From positions 36,839,501 through 36,903,500 of the forward strand of contig NC_091670.1 in NCBI RefSeq assembly GCF_042453785.1: a stretch of 64,000 nt of DNA. The letters run 5' to 3'. The notes beneath the pieces are model-generated. The model was not told the DNA's origin. It saw only the letters and a list, made by a program, of their open reading frames with translations, and ran no database searches. Below, in pieces: positions 24,291-36,980 of this stretch (position 1 is the stretch's first letter; every line of letters begins with the position of its first letter). Made by a program: the position numbers and the translations under genes. This DNA comes from Malus domestica (Eukaryota > Streptophyta > Magnoliopsida > Rosales > Rosaceae).

Positions 24291-24764
24291 CACTAGTAGA
24301 AAAAACAGCTTGCGCGACAAACAATATTTCGTTGCATAAGTGTCACTTGCGCAACGGAAACACATTTTGGTAGTGCAAATATCGAAGGAATTCAAAAAAA
24401 TAAAAATAAAAACTTTGCGCGACAAACGTATTTGTTGTGCAAAGTTTCGCTTAAAACAGTTAGTTACCCATTAAACGCTTCTATTTAGTGCGCATTTATA
24501 ACACACTTTGCACGACCAATGGTTCGTCACGCAAAGTGTTACAGCTTTTATATAAACATAGTTTTAGAACCCTAGTTTTCAAAGGTTTTGTTTCAAACAA
24601 TGATAGATTCAGTTTTTGATTCAACGAAAAGTTGCGAGGGAGAAAGATCTCATGAAGGGAAAGGTAAAAAAAAAAAATTATTGTTGAATTAGATGTTTTA
24701 CATTTGATATGGTTGAAATTATTTTTTAATAGTCTATTACTTTTAAAATTTTGTGGTAAAAAAA

Positions 24765-25206
24765 AAATGAGGAAAACTGTGTTGAGAATAGAGAGGTACC
24801 GTCGTAAACGATTGCCCTCCTTTGATGACAAAAGTAGGGCTGATGCGTACGCCGAACTTAGGTTTGATATAGGGGGATTGGTGCGGAACCAATGTTCTAT
24901 TGAGTTTAAGTCTTGGAAAATGTTGCTTGTGGAGTTGAAGAACTCCATGGTGCAGGAGTTATTGGTAAGTTTGTATTAAAGAATGTGTAATTGTTTTTGT
25001 TAAGAAATGATATTTTCGTGATTACTAATTTATTTTTATTGCCATTAATGGTTGTTTGGGATGTTGATGAAACCGATAAGAAGCAGCAGAAGTATCTGGA
25101 CAACCTTTTCTAGATGTCGTTCCGGCAATGGAAGTTCGATGTACATCTGGCTGCAAAGTGCGCACGAGTTGACGATACCCCTGCTGATGACCCAGAGGAA
25201 GAGTGA
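24765..25206 (+). pseudogene. Degenerate ORF in CACTA 5' region, unrecognised
   Basis: MRKTVLRIERYRRKRLPSFD... runs to LKNSMVQELL followed by GTAAGT (24966). A second segment, DVDETDKKQQKYLDNLF then a stop and FRQWKFDVHLAAKCARVDD, lies at 25058-25206. The likely splice acceptor between them is not clear. Its place between two subterminal repeat blocks suggests an element-encoded accessory protein. I do not recognise the family. Confidence 0.4.
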
Positions 25207-26044
25207 ACTTTATTTGTTGTTTTTTTTTGTTTATGAAATAAGATTTATTTGAACGTTATGTTGGACTTTATTTTAAAATTTTATGTTACATGGATAGCTT
25301 AATTACATTAGTTATAATATATATTTTTTTTAATAAATTAGTTTTAATAATTATTTTGGTTTGATATTTTTAATTGGATAAAAAAAATTACATTAGTTAG
25401 AAAAAAACAAAAAAAAATTTAGAAAAAAATAATGCCACTTGCGCGACGAATATAGTGTTCGTCTTTTACATTATTCAATTACAAAGAAAATGAAAAAGAA
25501 AATTTGAGAAAAAAAATTGAAACTTGCACGACGAATATAGTGTTCATTGTGCAAATTATTTAAAATTACAACTTGCTCAATGAATACTATATTTGTCACG
25601 CAAAGTAATTCTTCCAAAAGTAATCCTTATAAAGTGACTTTAGCTGCAGAGGCAGAAACTGAAGAAAAACTGTAGAATCCACCTCTGCACCTTCTTTCCC
25701 TTCGTTTTCTTCAATTCGGCGTCCCTCGTTCCTATTTTCTCTCAAAGTGTCAATGTCAATTCATACTAACATCGTAAAGTTCATTGCGTATAGGGATATT
25801 ATGTGTGACTAACGCTCGGTGGATAACGATTTGGAAGGTATTTTCTTCATTTTATTTTAAAAAATATAAATTAGTCAAATTATGTTGTTATGTTTATATT
25901 AAGTTGTTAAATTATATTTATATTATGTTGTTAAATTTTTTATGTTATAATTATGTATATGTTGAATTGTATATGTACAAATTTGTACATGACATACAAA
26001 TATGTGTTGTGATGTACAAAGTTAATTGAATTTTGAATTGTCCC

Positions 26045-26290
26045 ATTATTTGGACAGTTTGGGAATGCAAAGTTATGATGCGTAGTTTACGGTTAAAGGA
26101 TTAGATTTCAGTCGTGGGGATTTCGATGTCATCTCTGTACGTTCTTCGGGTGGCACATAGGTATTTCATACCTATGTTGTGCACTTGAAGAATTGTACAG
26201 AGATGTTGCCGAAATTTCTTCATGTCGAAATCTAATCTAAAGTAGCCGTAAATTTCATGACATAACTTTGCATTCCCGAATGGGATAGGG
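26045..26290. repeat. Long hairpin just upstream of TNPD
   Basis: GGGAATGCAAAGTTATGATG at 26060 and its inverted partner GGGAATGCAAAGTTATGTCA (read from 26280 downward) are joined by further paired segments (TTACGG...GATTAGATTTC). The centre contains CATAGGTATTTCATACCTATG. The stem is about 100 bp with mismatches. It ends about 80 bp before the TNPD start, so it could sit in the leader of the transposase transcript. Confidence 0.75.
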
Positions 26291-26372
26291 CCCTTACCGC
26301 ATGCATAAGGTGACAAGATCATGATGAAGTTATTGTGATTGTTGTACTGTTATTATGGTTGCAGGAATGATG

Positions 26373-29300
26373 GACATAACGTGGATGCAGAACCCAAACA
26401 GATGCGCCAACGAATACTTGGACGGAATCGATGATTTTATTGACTTTGCATGTACACACAACCCGGATGCAACTAGAATCCGGTGTCCTTGTAGGAGGTG
26501 TAACAATACGTTAAAGGACACTATTGAAAATGTTCGATTTCATTTAGTAAGGAATGGAATGGTACAGACTTATAATATTTGGAACCATCACGGGGAACAA
26601 TTAGACAATGCTTTGTCTTCAAATGTGACAAGAGTGTGCAATGTTGAACCTAATATGGATCCTAATGAACAAGTCATGGAAATCTTAAATGACGTCTTTC
26701 CATTTGAGTTGACAAATACCAATCAGGAAGGGGAATATGACGTGTTTACACCAATGGACAGTGCATAATTCGAACAATATGAAAAACTATTAAAAAAATG
26801 CCAGCTAAGAGTTATACCTGAGGTGTGAGGGCTTTTCGGTTCTCACAGCTATTGTGGAACTAATGCACGACAAAATAAAGTATCGTATGTCAAACCAGTG
26901 TTTTGATTACTTTTTTGGGGTTTTCAAAAGAATGCTACCAAAGGACAATTGTTTGTCGAAAGACTATGGAAACACTTAAAAAGTGAATGGTCTCAGATTG
27001 GGTTATGAAAAAATTCACGCTTGGCAAAACAATTATATATTGTTCTATAAGAAGAATAAAGCGTTGGATAAATACCTTGTATGCTATGAGTCGAGGTTCA
27101 AAATGACATCTCAGCGACGAAGATCCCATAAAAAGTCATGCGTTATTTGCCTTTGAAGCCTAGGTTGCAGTGATTGTATATGTCAACGTATACTTCCACC
27201 AACATGAAATGGCATAAGGAAAAGCGGGTAGATGACGATATGATGAGGCATCCTGGAGATGGGGAGGTATGGAAAGAGCTCGATCAAACATTCCCTGATT
27301 TTGCTGTTAATCCTCGAAACGTTAGATTAGGACTTGCCACTGACAAATTCAATCCATTCGGGGTTCTAAACCAACACCACATCACTTGGACAATTTTCGT
27401 ATTTTCGTATGATTTATCACCATGGATGAAAAAAGAATACATGATAATGACTCTATTGATAACAGAGGATCCTGGTAGGCCAATCAATGTATACTTAAAG
27501 CCGTTGATGGATGAGCTAAATGATTTATAGACACACGGTGTGCGCACATACGATAAGTGTATTGGCAAGATGTTCACTTTGCAGGCAGTAGTGATGTGGA
27601 TTGTGAACAATTTCCCCGCATATGCAATGGTTTTTGGGTGGAACACTAAGGGTTATATTGCAATGCCCTGTATGCAAGGACGGCGTAACATCTAGTTGGT
27701 ACGTCTGAAAAGTTTGTTACCTTAGTCATTGAAGATGGTTGTCATGGGATCACGAGTGGCGAGAGAATGATAAAGAGTTCGACTGGAAAATAGAGCCTCA
27801 CCTCAGACCTAGAGAATGGTCAAATGATCAGATTTTGGAACAACTTAACCGTTTGGATTTTACTCTGTTTGGAAAAACTGTAAACCAGATCGTCTACACA
27901 TATGACCTGGACGCACAAGTTTATGTTTTTTTAGCTCAAATATTAATCGAAACTAAAATTGAGACACAACCTCAATGTTATGCATGTTGAGAAAAATGTA
28001 TTTGACACATTGGCCGACACAATTCTAGATATCGATGGCAAGACAAAGGACACGATCAAAGCTCGTCTTAATTTGGAACGAATGAGAATATGACACAGTT
28101 TATGGATGAATAGGGATAGTGATAAAGCCAAAAGGGATCTTGCATTTTTTTTCATGAAACCAAATGACAAAAAAGAGTTTTTAACGTTTTTATCGTCTGT
28201 AAAGTTTCCCAATGGGTATGCTTCTGGTATCACGCGTTGCGTGAACATTGACTGGGGTAAATTAGCTGGACTAAAGAGTCATGATTGTCATGTGGTTCTG
28301 CAACACCTACTTCCTGTTGGCAAGTCGACATCTCTTGCTAGATGATGTAGTGAAACCAATCATGTTGTTTTCCAGATTTTTTTTATAATTAATGTCAAGA
28401 TCGTTACGAAAAATGGACGTTAATCAGTTGCGCCATGACATTGTCCAAGTTCTAAGCAAGTTTGAGATATATTTCCTCCAGCTTTCGTCACAAGTATGAT
28501 CTAGTGATGATTCACTTACCAGATGAGGCATTGCTTGCTAGACCAGTTAACTTTCGATGGATGTATCCAGTAGAAAGGTATATAATCGTCGTCATTTTTA
28601 TTAATCAATATCTAGTAAAATTTGTATTGTATCGTTTTATTTTGGCAGGCTTCTCGGATAGTTGAAGAAAAGTTTATGAAACAAAGTGAAACCCAAATGA
28701 TCAATTATATAGGCTTGGGTGGCATATGAAGCGCTTATATTTTGTGGAATGTATTTAAAGGATGTGGAGAAACTTTCAATCGTCATCCTCTCAATAATGA
28801 CGGAGGTGTAACAAATGAGAAACTTTCAGTTTTTGCCCAAATCACTCGACCCTTCGGAAATCCGATATAAGGCAAGTCATTTTCCAAAAAGGACATGAAG
28901 GTAGCATATTGGTTCTCAACAATTATGACGAGGCAATGTCATACCTAGATGAGCATGAAGATATAATGAAGCGGGCACATCCTTCACATTTTTATGCCAA
29001 GAAACACCGTGAATTGTTTACGCAGTGGTTTCTCAAATGTGTAAGTTTGGAGTGTTTTTTAGTGGACATATATATTGTACCAATTATTTTGCTTGAACTA
29101 AAAAATTTAAGTGTTTGTGTAATATTAGGTGAATCAATTGAAAGATTCGAATTCCCCAGCATATAGTGAAAAGTTATATAATTTGGCATTCAGACCTATT
29201 CACTTTGAATTGTTCTCGGGTTGCCATGTTAACGGCGTCAAGTTCTTAGGAGTTGCACGAGATGACAAGTTGTATACGCAAAATAGCGGTCTTCATGTCC

Positions 29301-29916
29301 TAGGTGGATGCGAAAGCACAGACATTGAATGCTATGGCAAACTAACAAGTGACGTGCACTTGCTTTACAAAGATTGATGCCAAGTGATCCTATTTAGGTG
29401 TCAATGGTTTGGAACAAATCCAAATAGGCAGGGAAGTGTTAAAAGAAATCATGGATTACTATCAGTGAACACTACCACAACTTGGTACGATGACGACTCT
29501 TACATCTTAGCAAACATGACAAAACAAATTTTGTATCTAGATGACCTACAGCTGGGAGGGGTTGGAAAGTTGTTCAGAATATGGATCATAGGAACATGTA
29601 TACTATACAAGAACAAGACCTTACTGACTATGACATCGACAATGTCGCTGACCAACATCTAGAATCTTCGATGGAAATTGGTGCGAAAACACTCTAAGAT
29701 ACTAATCTTATCCAATAACCATTTCAGATAGAAAGAGTATATTCAATCGAAATACCGATTCAATCAATCACAATTGACCTCGGTAATCTTCCGTGATACA
29801 ATGGTCTAGTGCACACAAACAACGATGATGATGTACCTATTGATGATGAGGAATGGGACACTGAAAATGATGATAGCGACGAAAGTGAAAGTTATTATAG
29901 TTTGGATGAAGATTAA
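26373..29916 (+). pseudogene. CACTA TNPD-type transposase (Transposase_21 family), broken
   Basis: The start MDITWMQNPNRCANEYLDGI opens a transposase-associated domain with the zinc-type spacing CPCRRCNN. Later pieces in shifting frames include DDDMMRHPGDGEVWKELDQ, RNVRLGLATDKFNPFG and TIFVFSYDLSPWMKKEYM (Transposase_21 core, 27170-27530), then KDKTKDTIKARLNLE, FLTFLSSVKFPNGYASGIT, a DUF4216-like part (RPIHFELFSGCHVNGVKFLG) and an acidic tail ending at TAA 29914-29916. At least five stops or frameshifts are present, so it cannot supply transposase. Confidence 0.88.
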
Positions 29917-30039
29917 TGCAATTTATCTGTAATTTTTTATGTAAAATACATTAAATGGTTCATGCATTTTATATGTGAATTACTTTGTAATAAATTTGTT
30001 TTATTAGTATTTTATAATAAATTTTAATCAAAATTCTAC

Positions 30040-30254
30040 AAAAAAAAACCCATTTTTAAACATAATTGCGTGACGCACAACATGTTTTCGTTGCGCAAGT
30101 GTTTTAATTTTACTCGGGTAAATTTAATTTTCAGACACTTGTGCGACGAATATCTAGATTTTAATGTGTTTTTTTTTGTGCGAAAATTTAAAAAAACATC
30201 ACGCCAAAGTTTTTAACCTTGAGCGACAAAGCCTCAGTCGCGCAAGCTTCTAGT
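30040..30254 (+). repeat. CACTA subterminal repeats
   Basis: Repeated GCGCAAG / TTGCGYGAC / GTGCGACGAA words in both orientations within 200 bp. They match the motif blocks near 24.3 and 25.5 kb and are candidate binding sites for the TNPA-type protein. Confidence 0.7.
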
Positions 30255-30639
30255 ATTTATTCCCATGTATCGTCTTCCTCTCCTCACTTCTCTTTTCTTC
30301 CTTTTTTTTCCTGATACCCTCTATTTCCTTCCTCTTTCTCTCCCGATGCCATTGCAGCCCCTCTCACCATTAGTTCTTCATCCCCGACACCCTCTCTCAC
30401 CCTTAGACCCTCTCACTACCACTCTCTGTCACTCACCTCGTCTCTCCGCCCCTTTCTCAGTTGCTCACCTCAAATTTCCGTCTCTTTCTCCGGCCGTCGT
30501 GTCTTCATCTCCAAAAGGTAATTTCCTCTTACTTTTTTTTCAACTTTCTTTATTTACCATGGTAATTAGGGTTTATAGATTAAGTTTTTTTTTTAATTTT
30601 TTAATTTTAATAATTTTAATTTTAAATTGGGGGTTAGAA

Positions 30640-31640
30640 TTAGGGCAGTGGGGTTAGATTTAGGGTTCGTAAATTGGGGGTTACATTTAGGTTCTTAAAT
30701 TAGAGTTTTTAGGGTTCTTAATTGGGGTTAGATTTAGGTCTTAAATTAGGGGACCAATTTTGGGCAATGAGGTTAGATTAGGGTTTTCTTAAATTGGAGG
30801 TTAAATTTAGGGTGCTTCACTAGGGATTAGATTAGGGTTCTTAAATAAGGGTTATTGATTTTAAATTAGGGGTTAGAATTAGGGCAATGGGTTGCAATTA
30901 GAGTCCTTAAATTAGGGGTTAGAATTAGGGTTCTTAAATTTGGGGGTTTTTTAATTTTAAGTTAGGGGTTAGAATTAGGGCAGTGGGGTTAGTTGAATTT
31001 AAATTAGGGGTTACAATTAGGGTTCTTAAATTTGGGGTTAGAATTAGGGTAGTGGGTTAGAATTAGGGTTCTTAAACTGGTATCTGAATTGGACCTATTT
31101 TATTTTATTTTCTTTATGAGCTTATACTTAAACCCTAAGTTGTCCGTAACAAGGAATGGAGGTTTTTTCATTCATGGTGGCAAATTAGAAAGCGTGGGTC
31201 AGTGTTTGTGCATGTTTAATTGTTGTTATAATGCTATGTAGTCATGTTCAACATATGGTCGACTTTTCTTTCTTAACACTAAAAAAATGTCTGATTAAAT
31301 TAGGGCAGTGGGGTTAGGTTTAGGGTGTTTAATTTACGGGGTTAGATTTAGGGTTCTTAAGTTAGGGGTTAGTTGATTTTGAATTAGGGGTTTACAATTA
31401 GGGTTCTTAAATTTGGGGTTAGAATTAGGATTCTTCAATTAGGAGTTAGAATAAGGGTTCTTAAATTTAGGGGTTTTTTTAATTTTAAGTAAAGGGTTAG
31501 ATTTAGGGTGCTTAATTTATGGGGTTAGATTTACGGTTCTTAAGTTAGGAGTTAGTTGATTTTGAATTAGGGGTTACAATTAGGGTTCTTAAATTTGGGT
31601 TTAGAATTAGGATAGTGAGTTAGATTTAGGATTGTAATGG
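30640..31640 (+). repeat. TTTAGGG-rich minisatellite in TNPA intron
   Basis: Degenerate tandem units of about 25-30 bp with the form GGGGTTAGAATTAGGGTTC plus TTAAATT repeat for about 1 kb, interrupted near 31080-31300. Many units contain TTTAGGG, the plant telomere word. Its position between a CT-rich leader (30265-30520) and the TNPA coding pieces suggests an intron. Confidence 0.75.
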
Positions 31641-31762
31641 TTTATTCGTTTTAAATTTAAGTAGAAATTATTATGCATGTGTACGATAATTTTTATCTTT
31701 GTAATCTAACAAATTTATTTCTAATTTTGTAGATGTCATAGCTCATTAGAAACCAGAAGGCG

Positions 31763-32105
31763 ATGACGACTACACCTCATCCAATGACTACACCTCCTAC
31801 TATTGTCGCCACTGCTTTGGCAAAGATGGACCATAGGCCGGTGAATCCGATTGACCCAGTTGGTCCTCGAGTCCCACAGGTGTCGGCATCATCGACTTTT
31901 TCAATGGCACTACCTGTTAACGCCCGACATGCTCAACGGCGCCCCCACACTCCGGAGCAGATGTCACCATCGGGATCCACAACCGATGCCTCGGGTTCAC
32001 AGCCAGGTATAATATCCTAATTAACTCCCTCATTCCCATGTTAACTTAGGTTTGTCATTTTAGGTTAATTTTGTTAAGTTATGTCATTTAAGGATTAAAA
32101 GGTTA

Positions 32106-32137
<32 letters not shown>

Positions 32138-33842
32138 TATTGTCGTCATTGTTCCCAACTTATTATTAAACTGTTGTGATCATTATGTTGGATACATATA
32201 TTGTTTATGTTAGTTTCAAGGTTTGGGAAATGTTTTAATTATAGGGAGGTTTTGCCGAAATTTTGGTAGCATTTGTTATTAGTTTTGGTTTAACGTTAAT
32301 TTTTCATTTGTTTGCAGCCAAGATAAACACCCGAGGACCTTGTCGGCAATTGAAGACGACGAAGGTCACTCAGGTGACCAACGATCGTATCATAATTAGA
32401 TACGATGAGCGACATCGGGTTGCTCCAACGGCAGAGCAGCATAGCACATTAGCCCACAACATTGGGCACGTCGTTCGGACCTTTTGTCCTATGTGGTGGA
32501 AGTTTTGGAAGGAGATGCAGGACAAGGTGAAGAACACAATGCTCAATCATTTGTCAATAAATATCCTCGCACTTTTAATGGTTTTCATATAAACATTTAT
32601 TAATGTATTTAATTACTAATACTTTCATAATATTTGTTACATTACAGACAAACTACAATTTTGATAACATAAAAAAAGCACATGTTGGCGTACCTTAATC
32701 TACTCTTCTCAGAACGGTACAAGAAGTGAAAGAGTGACCTGCACAGTATTTCGAGATGTTTGGTGATCTGCAAGTCACTCTCGAGGAGGGTTGCCCAAAG
32801 GAGTTCAAGGACCAAGAACATAGTTAGGTTTGGCTTTGCGGTCATTTTCAGGAGCTGGCTTATGTGGTCCGTTTTTAAAAAGGACTTCTTTCATTTTATT
32901 TTTTTAAATTTTTACTAATGTTTTACTTTTTTTATTTTCTTTAAATATTACAACTAATATGTTTATTTTGTATATAACAGAAGAAGGTGAAGGCGAACAA
33001 GATCAATCGGGAGAAGAAGACTCTTCTCCAGTATTCGAGTTCGAGGCCTTCCTCATGTAGGATGGATATTTTAAAGCTTTCACTTCCAATTTTAAAATGT
33101 CGCTAATAATTTTTATTTTATTTTGTTTCCTTATCTTTTGCTATTCAAAGGGGTTTAAAATTCCCAGAGATCGACGTCTTTGCTGACATTTATGTTCGGC
33201 CTAAGGATGAGTTGATTGAGTCCCTTCATGTAATTAATTTATTATGCATTAAAAATTTGTACTAATTAATTCAAATTGTTTGCTATTAATATTCTGTGTT
33301 TTATTTCACATGCGACTATGGTGGAGAAAGGCCAGTCGGTCCTTCAGGAGTCTGCTTCCCCGCTTTCCCGGGATACGTTGATCGAGTTTGTGGATCCCCC
33401 TGATGATGCAGGGTTTCACATCCTTACAAAGACCTTGGACCTAACTTTCAGTTGGAGGTCAGGGACATATTGTCGGGGGATGGGGAATGCCAAGCGGCGG
33501 TAGAGTGGAGCCTCTTCATCATTCGAGTCGAAGGGCGAGGTTACGGCTTTGATACAGGAAGCCACTGGCCTAAGGAGTAAGCTCGCATTGTACAAGACTC
33601 AGATGTCATTGATCGTACAGACTCTTAGTTCCTCTGGGATTCGTCTCCCTTATTTTTCTACACCACTGACGTTAGAGCCCTTCCATCCTGGGTATACCCA
33701 GCAATCAGACCCGTCGACCTACGACCCTATCCCCAACCCCAACCCCTTCCCGCAGCAAGATTACCAACCACTTTCGAATGACTTGCCCATAGATTACGGC
33801 GCATTTTTTTTCGTAGTTTTTTTTTTCCCACTTTCTTTTTAA
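31763..33842 (+). pseudogene. CACTA TNPA-like protein (Transposase_24 type), fragmented
   Basis: The exon-like pieces on the plus strand are 31763-32006 (proline-rich start), 32317-32550 (TRGPCRQLKTTK, NIGHVVRTFCPMWWKFW), about 32980-33060 (ANKINREKKTLLQYS), and 33170-33842. The last carries FADIYVRPKDELIESLH, ESASPLSRDTLIEFVDPPDD and GTYCRGMGNAKRR, all typical of plant En/Spm TNPA-like proteins. Stops at 33501 and within 32650-32830 break the reading. It shares strand with the TNPD gene upstream and may be the second gene of the same element, but a matching right terminus beyond 33850 is not visible. Confidence 0.75.
32105..32133. repeat. (TA)n microsatellite
   Basis: About 14 uninterrupted TA dinucleotides lie in the intron between TNPA-like exons. 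Confidence 0.95.
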
Positions 33843-34224
33843 ACTTTGTAGTTGTACGTACATTTTTATTTATATTATAAATAAAATATTTTTCTTTTGA
33901 TTAATTTTTTTTTTCAATTGTATTAAATATATTTTTTAATTAAATTCTATTTACTATTTATTTTATTTTATTTTTTTAAATTACACTTGCACAGTAGCCC
34001 TTTAGAAGTGTTCTGAGCAGATAAGCAGTCCCAAACGCGTCCTTAAAGAGCACATGAACACAGTAGCCCCTTTAGATTGTCAATTGTTTCATGATCATGT
34101 GTTCTTTTCTGGTACAAAAATGTTGAAATTTCCTTTCGACTAAATATGTCGATGTAGAATTTGTTTTTGGGTATTCTGTTTATGTGCGTCTAAGTAACTA
34201 ACTAATCTAAAATATTTCAATAGT

Positions 34225-34981
34225 TGCCGTGGCATCAGACGCTTGCGACTCGTGTATTGCTAGGACTTATCAGATGAGGGATTGAGTAAAGTGGCTCCAA
34301 ATCTGCTGAAATCGAAGGTCTATTTATAAAATTATAAGTTGCAAGGGAAACGAAAACAAGAAAACTTCAGAGAGCCGAAACTTTTGGTAGTGAATGCTTT
34401 ACAGATCATACGACTGTGAAGTGTTCTACTTCAATCATGGAAAGGTGACCACATAGATTGTGTTTCAATCGAGTGGTTGGCTATTTTTCAAGGAAACTTT
34501 AACGAAAAGTTTTCGTACTATTCACTTTAACGAAAAACCAAATTTTTACACTAAAAAATCTATTCTGGTACTATTCACTTTACCCATTATTTTGTCCTTA
34601 TTGTTAAAACTCAAAATTTTCGAGCTTTTTTCATTAGTTTTCCTAATTTTTCAGTCTGTTTACTTTTCAGGATACAAAGAACTAGCTTATTTGGTTACAA
34701 TACAGATGGAGAATGATATGCTTCTGGATGATTCCGTTAAAGACTATGAATTTGCTCCTGCTGCAGCTGAAGATATTGCTTTTATAATTACGAGTACTCG
34801 TATTGTCAGCCTAAATTATTACTGTGACTATGATGCTTACGAATTCCCAGTTGAAATCTACGACTACTTTTATTTGAGTTGGACATCTTTTACGTTCAAA
34901 ATAGGAATTAAAGTGCTTTCGAAAAACGCACATGTTGACATGAGTCAAACGGTTTACATTTGTGAGATTAGGATCTCCTAG
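34225..34981 (+). pseudogene. SKIP19-like F-box/LRR gene fragments, left arm
   Basis: An acceptor-like TTTCAATAG at 34218-34226 is followed by CRGIRRLRLVYC, a stop, then DLSDEGLSKVAPNLL. This is the first leucine-rich exon of the SKIP19-like family, and it breaks off at 34318. After a junction and a MITE, a second piece at 34673-34981 reads TIQMENDMLLDDSVKDYEF and continues with an acidic, tyrosine-rich tail, resembling the family's C-terminal region. The middle LRR region is absent here. Non-functional. Confidence 0.75.
34491..34645. mobile_element. hAT-like MITE with 8-bp duplication, empty site in other arm
   Basis: The 155-bp element starts AGGAAACTTTAACGAAAAG and ends, read inward, TAGGAAAACTAATGAAAAA. 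The 8-bp repeat ATTTTTCA lies at 34483-34490 and 34646-34653. The opposite arm of the palindrome has the uninterrupted site (GGCTATTTTTCAATCTGTTT on its strand, near 41048-41068), which proves insertion after the duplication or loss from only one arm. A second copy lies at 55860-56011. Confidence 0.88.
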
Positions 34982-35460
34982 ATTTATTCTTTCCTTGTAC
35001 ATTAAGCAAATGTATCTTTTGTATATGTATTAGAGTCTGAATATGTTTGAAACCCTAAATACACTTTTATTTGTGGGGACTCTTGGACTTTTGGGGGCTT
35101 TTTAGGATGGTGATCCAGAGAATAATGATGCTGGAGTCCCTTTTAACTATAATGCCATTAAAAATTGGTTAAATGCAGTGCACATAATGCAAATTGAAAA
35201 AAAAAAGCAAATTGAAAAGAAAAAAAAAAGAAGAAGCAACAGATTGAATGACAACGTGACGTAGGACCAGAAGAAGAGCAGCTCGTAACGGCAAGTTTCT
35301 ACACGAATAGTGTTTTTTGTGGTGAATAGAGTTTTAGAGTTTTCAGAGTTCATTTTTTATCCAAGATACTTTTACAGACCGGGAACAACGAGACGAATCA
35401 AACTTGTTGTTTTGCCACAATATATGATGAATTTCAGGCATTTAATGACATTAGTGGGTC

Positions 35461-36980
35461 AAAATAAAATTATTTTTTACTGAAAATATGACTTTAGCCC
35501 CTGAAACTCAAGTTTCTTTACATAAAATCCGACATAGTCTTTTTATCTGAATAAAACCCAATGACTAGGTTCCACATAAGCAAATTCATTAATTTTGTTT
35601 GCCTTTACACATTTTACATTTTTCAGATGCCTAAAATACCCCTAAAAACAGTTTTAATGTAAACATTTAATTCTATGCAGATTTGAAAGGAGAGATTAAT
35701 GGAAAAAATGCATTAATATTTAAAATAATTATATGTCATAACAAATTGTATGTTAAGGCAAAAAAGAACTAATAATGTTATACTTTCCTTAAGATTTCGT
35801 AATTGTTTTTCAAATTTGCATAAAATTAGACAATTTTAATTTAATCTTGTCATTTTCTTACCAAATGAAAATATGAAAGAGCACTATAAAATAATTTAGC
35901 TATATTTAAAAAATATAGGTAAATTATTTGGACATGTGTATTAGTAATAAATTTGCCCTATATATGTAATGATACATGCAAAATAATTTACTTATAAAAC
36001 AAAAAATGTTATTTGATTTCAAAATAAATTTATCTATATTTTATATAATAATATAGGTAAATTATTGCACACATATATATTAGTTGTAAAATGTGCCCAA
36101 TATATATAATAATGCATGAAAATAATTCACCTACAAATAAAGGAAATTTGATTAAAAAATAATATATATACTACTTTTTGTTTATAAATTTCAATTTCTT
36201 TTTTTTTATATTACAAACATAATGTACCTACAATATAATTTACCTATTGTTTAATCTTATAAGAAAATAATGTAGCTACTGTTTTATTTTTATTTTTTTT
36301 TTGTCGAATATCTACTGTTTTATTTTAATAGAGATAATTTGTCTTGGTTTAATTTTTACGAAATAATTTAGGCACTGTTTAACTTTACCAAAATAATGGA
36401 ACTACTATTTTAATTTACCTACAAAATAAATGCTATTTGATTCAAAATTAATTTACTTATATTTTACATATAAATATAGATAAATTATTTTTAACAAGCA
36501 TATATGATAACAAACAAAAAATGCCTAATATATGTAATAATCTAGATAAAATAATTTACCTACAACATAAAAGAATATTAATTGGTTCTTTGTTGTTTTT
36601 ATTAAACAATATTATTATTTGATGCAACATAACTGATTGTACAAAGGATTTTTTTTTTTTCCATATGAAAAATGTGCCCATAATTGTTTATGAACATGGC
36701 TAAATTAATATATATATATATATATATTCCTAATATTTACCATACAAGAAAGGTGAAATTTTCCATATGGGTTAATTACTAATCATAATTAGGGTGAGTA
36801 ATAATATTTATTGACATAATTAGGGTTTTGTGGCATAAGTTGTAAATATGTGATAATAATTGGTTACATATTTGTCTACATGGTACTCTATTTGAAATTT
36901 GGGTTTTATTTGGATATTTAATATTAGGTGGGTTTTTGTTTGGAAAATAAGAGTTTCAAGGGTCTTTTTCTAAAGAACCC
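35461..36980. mobile_element. About 1.5-kb AT-rich insertion present in one arm only
   Basis: The right arm is contiguous where this sequence sits (GTGGGTCAAGGCATATTTTA in the corresponding orientation), so this is a gain here or a loss there. The ends show weak inverted similarity (GCCCCTGAAACTCAAGTTTC against GACCCTTGAAACTCTTATTT). It is strongly AT-rich, with repeated words such as AATAATTTACCTA and AATATAGGTAAATTATT. There are no ORFs. It is probably a non-autonomous DNA element; the class is undetermined. Confidence 0.55.

Larger units (their letters stand above)
24291..30254 (+). mobile_element. Decayed CACTA (En/Spm) element carrying TNPD
   Basis: The left end is CACTAGTAGAAAAAACAGC followed by TTGCGCGAC. 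The right end near 30236-30254, read inward, is TACTAGAAGCTTGCGCGAC, a near match with CACTA mutated to TACTA. Subterminal copies of GCGCGACRAA or its complement occur at 24310-24530, 25435-25610 and 30065-30250, as expected for transposase-binding repeats. A TNPD-type transposase lies between. The 3-bp flank TAG on the left has no clean partner. The right part may have been rearranged with the TNPA block at 30.3-33.9 kb. Confidence 0.75.

Noticed and set aside
30640..31640. Interstitial telomere
   Set aside because: TTTAGGG words are present but not in uninterrupted tandem; the unit is about 25-30 bp and lies within a transposon gene.
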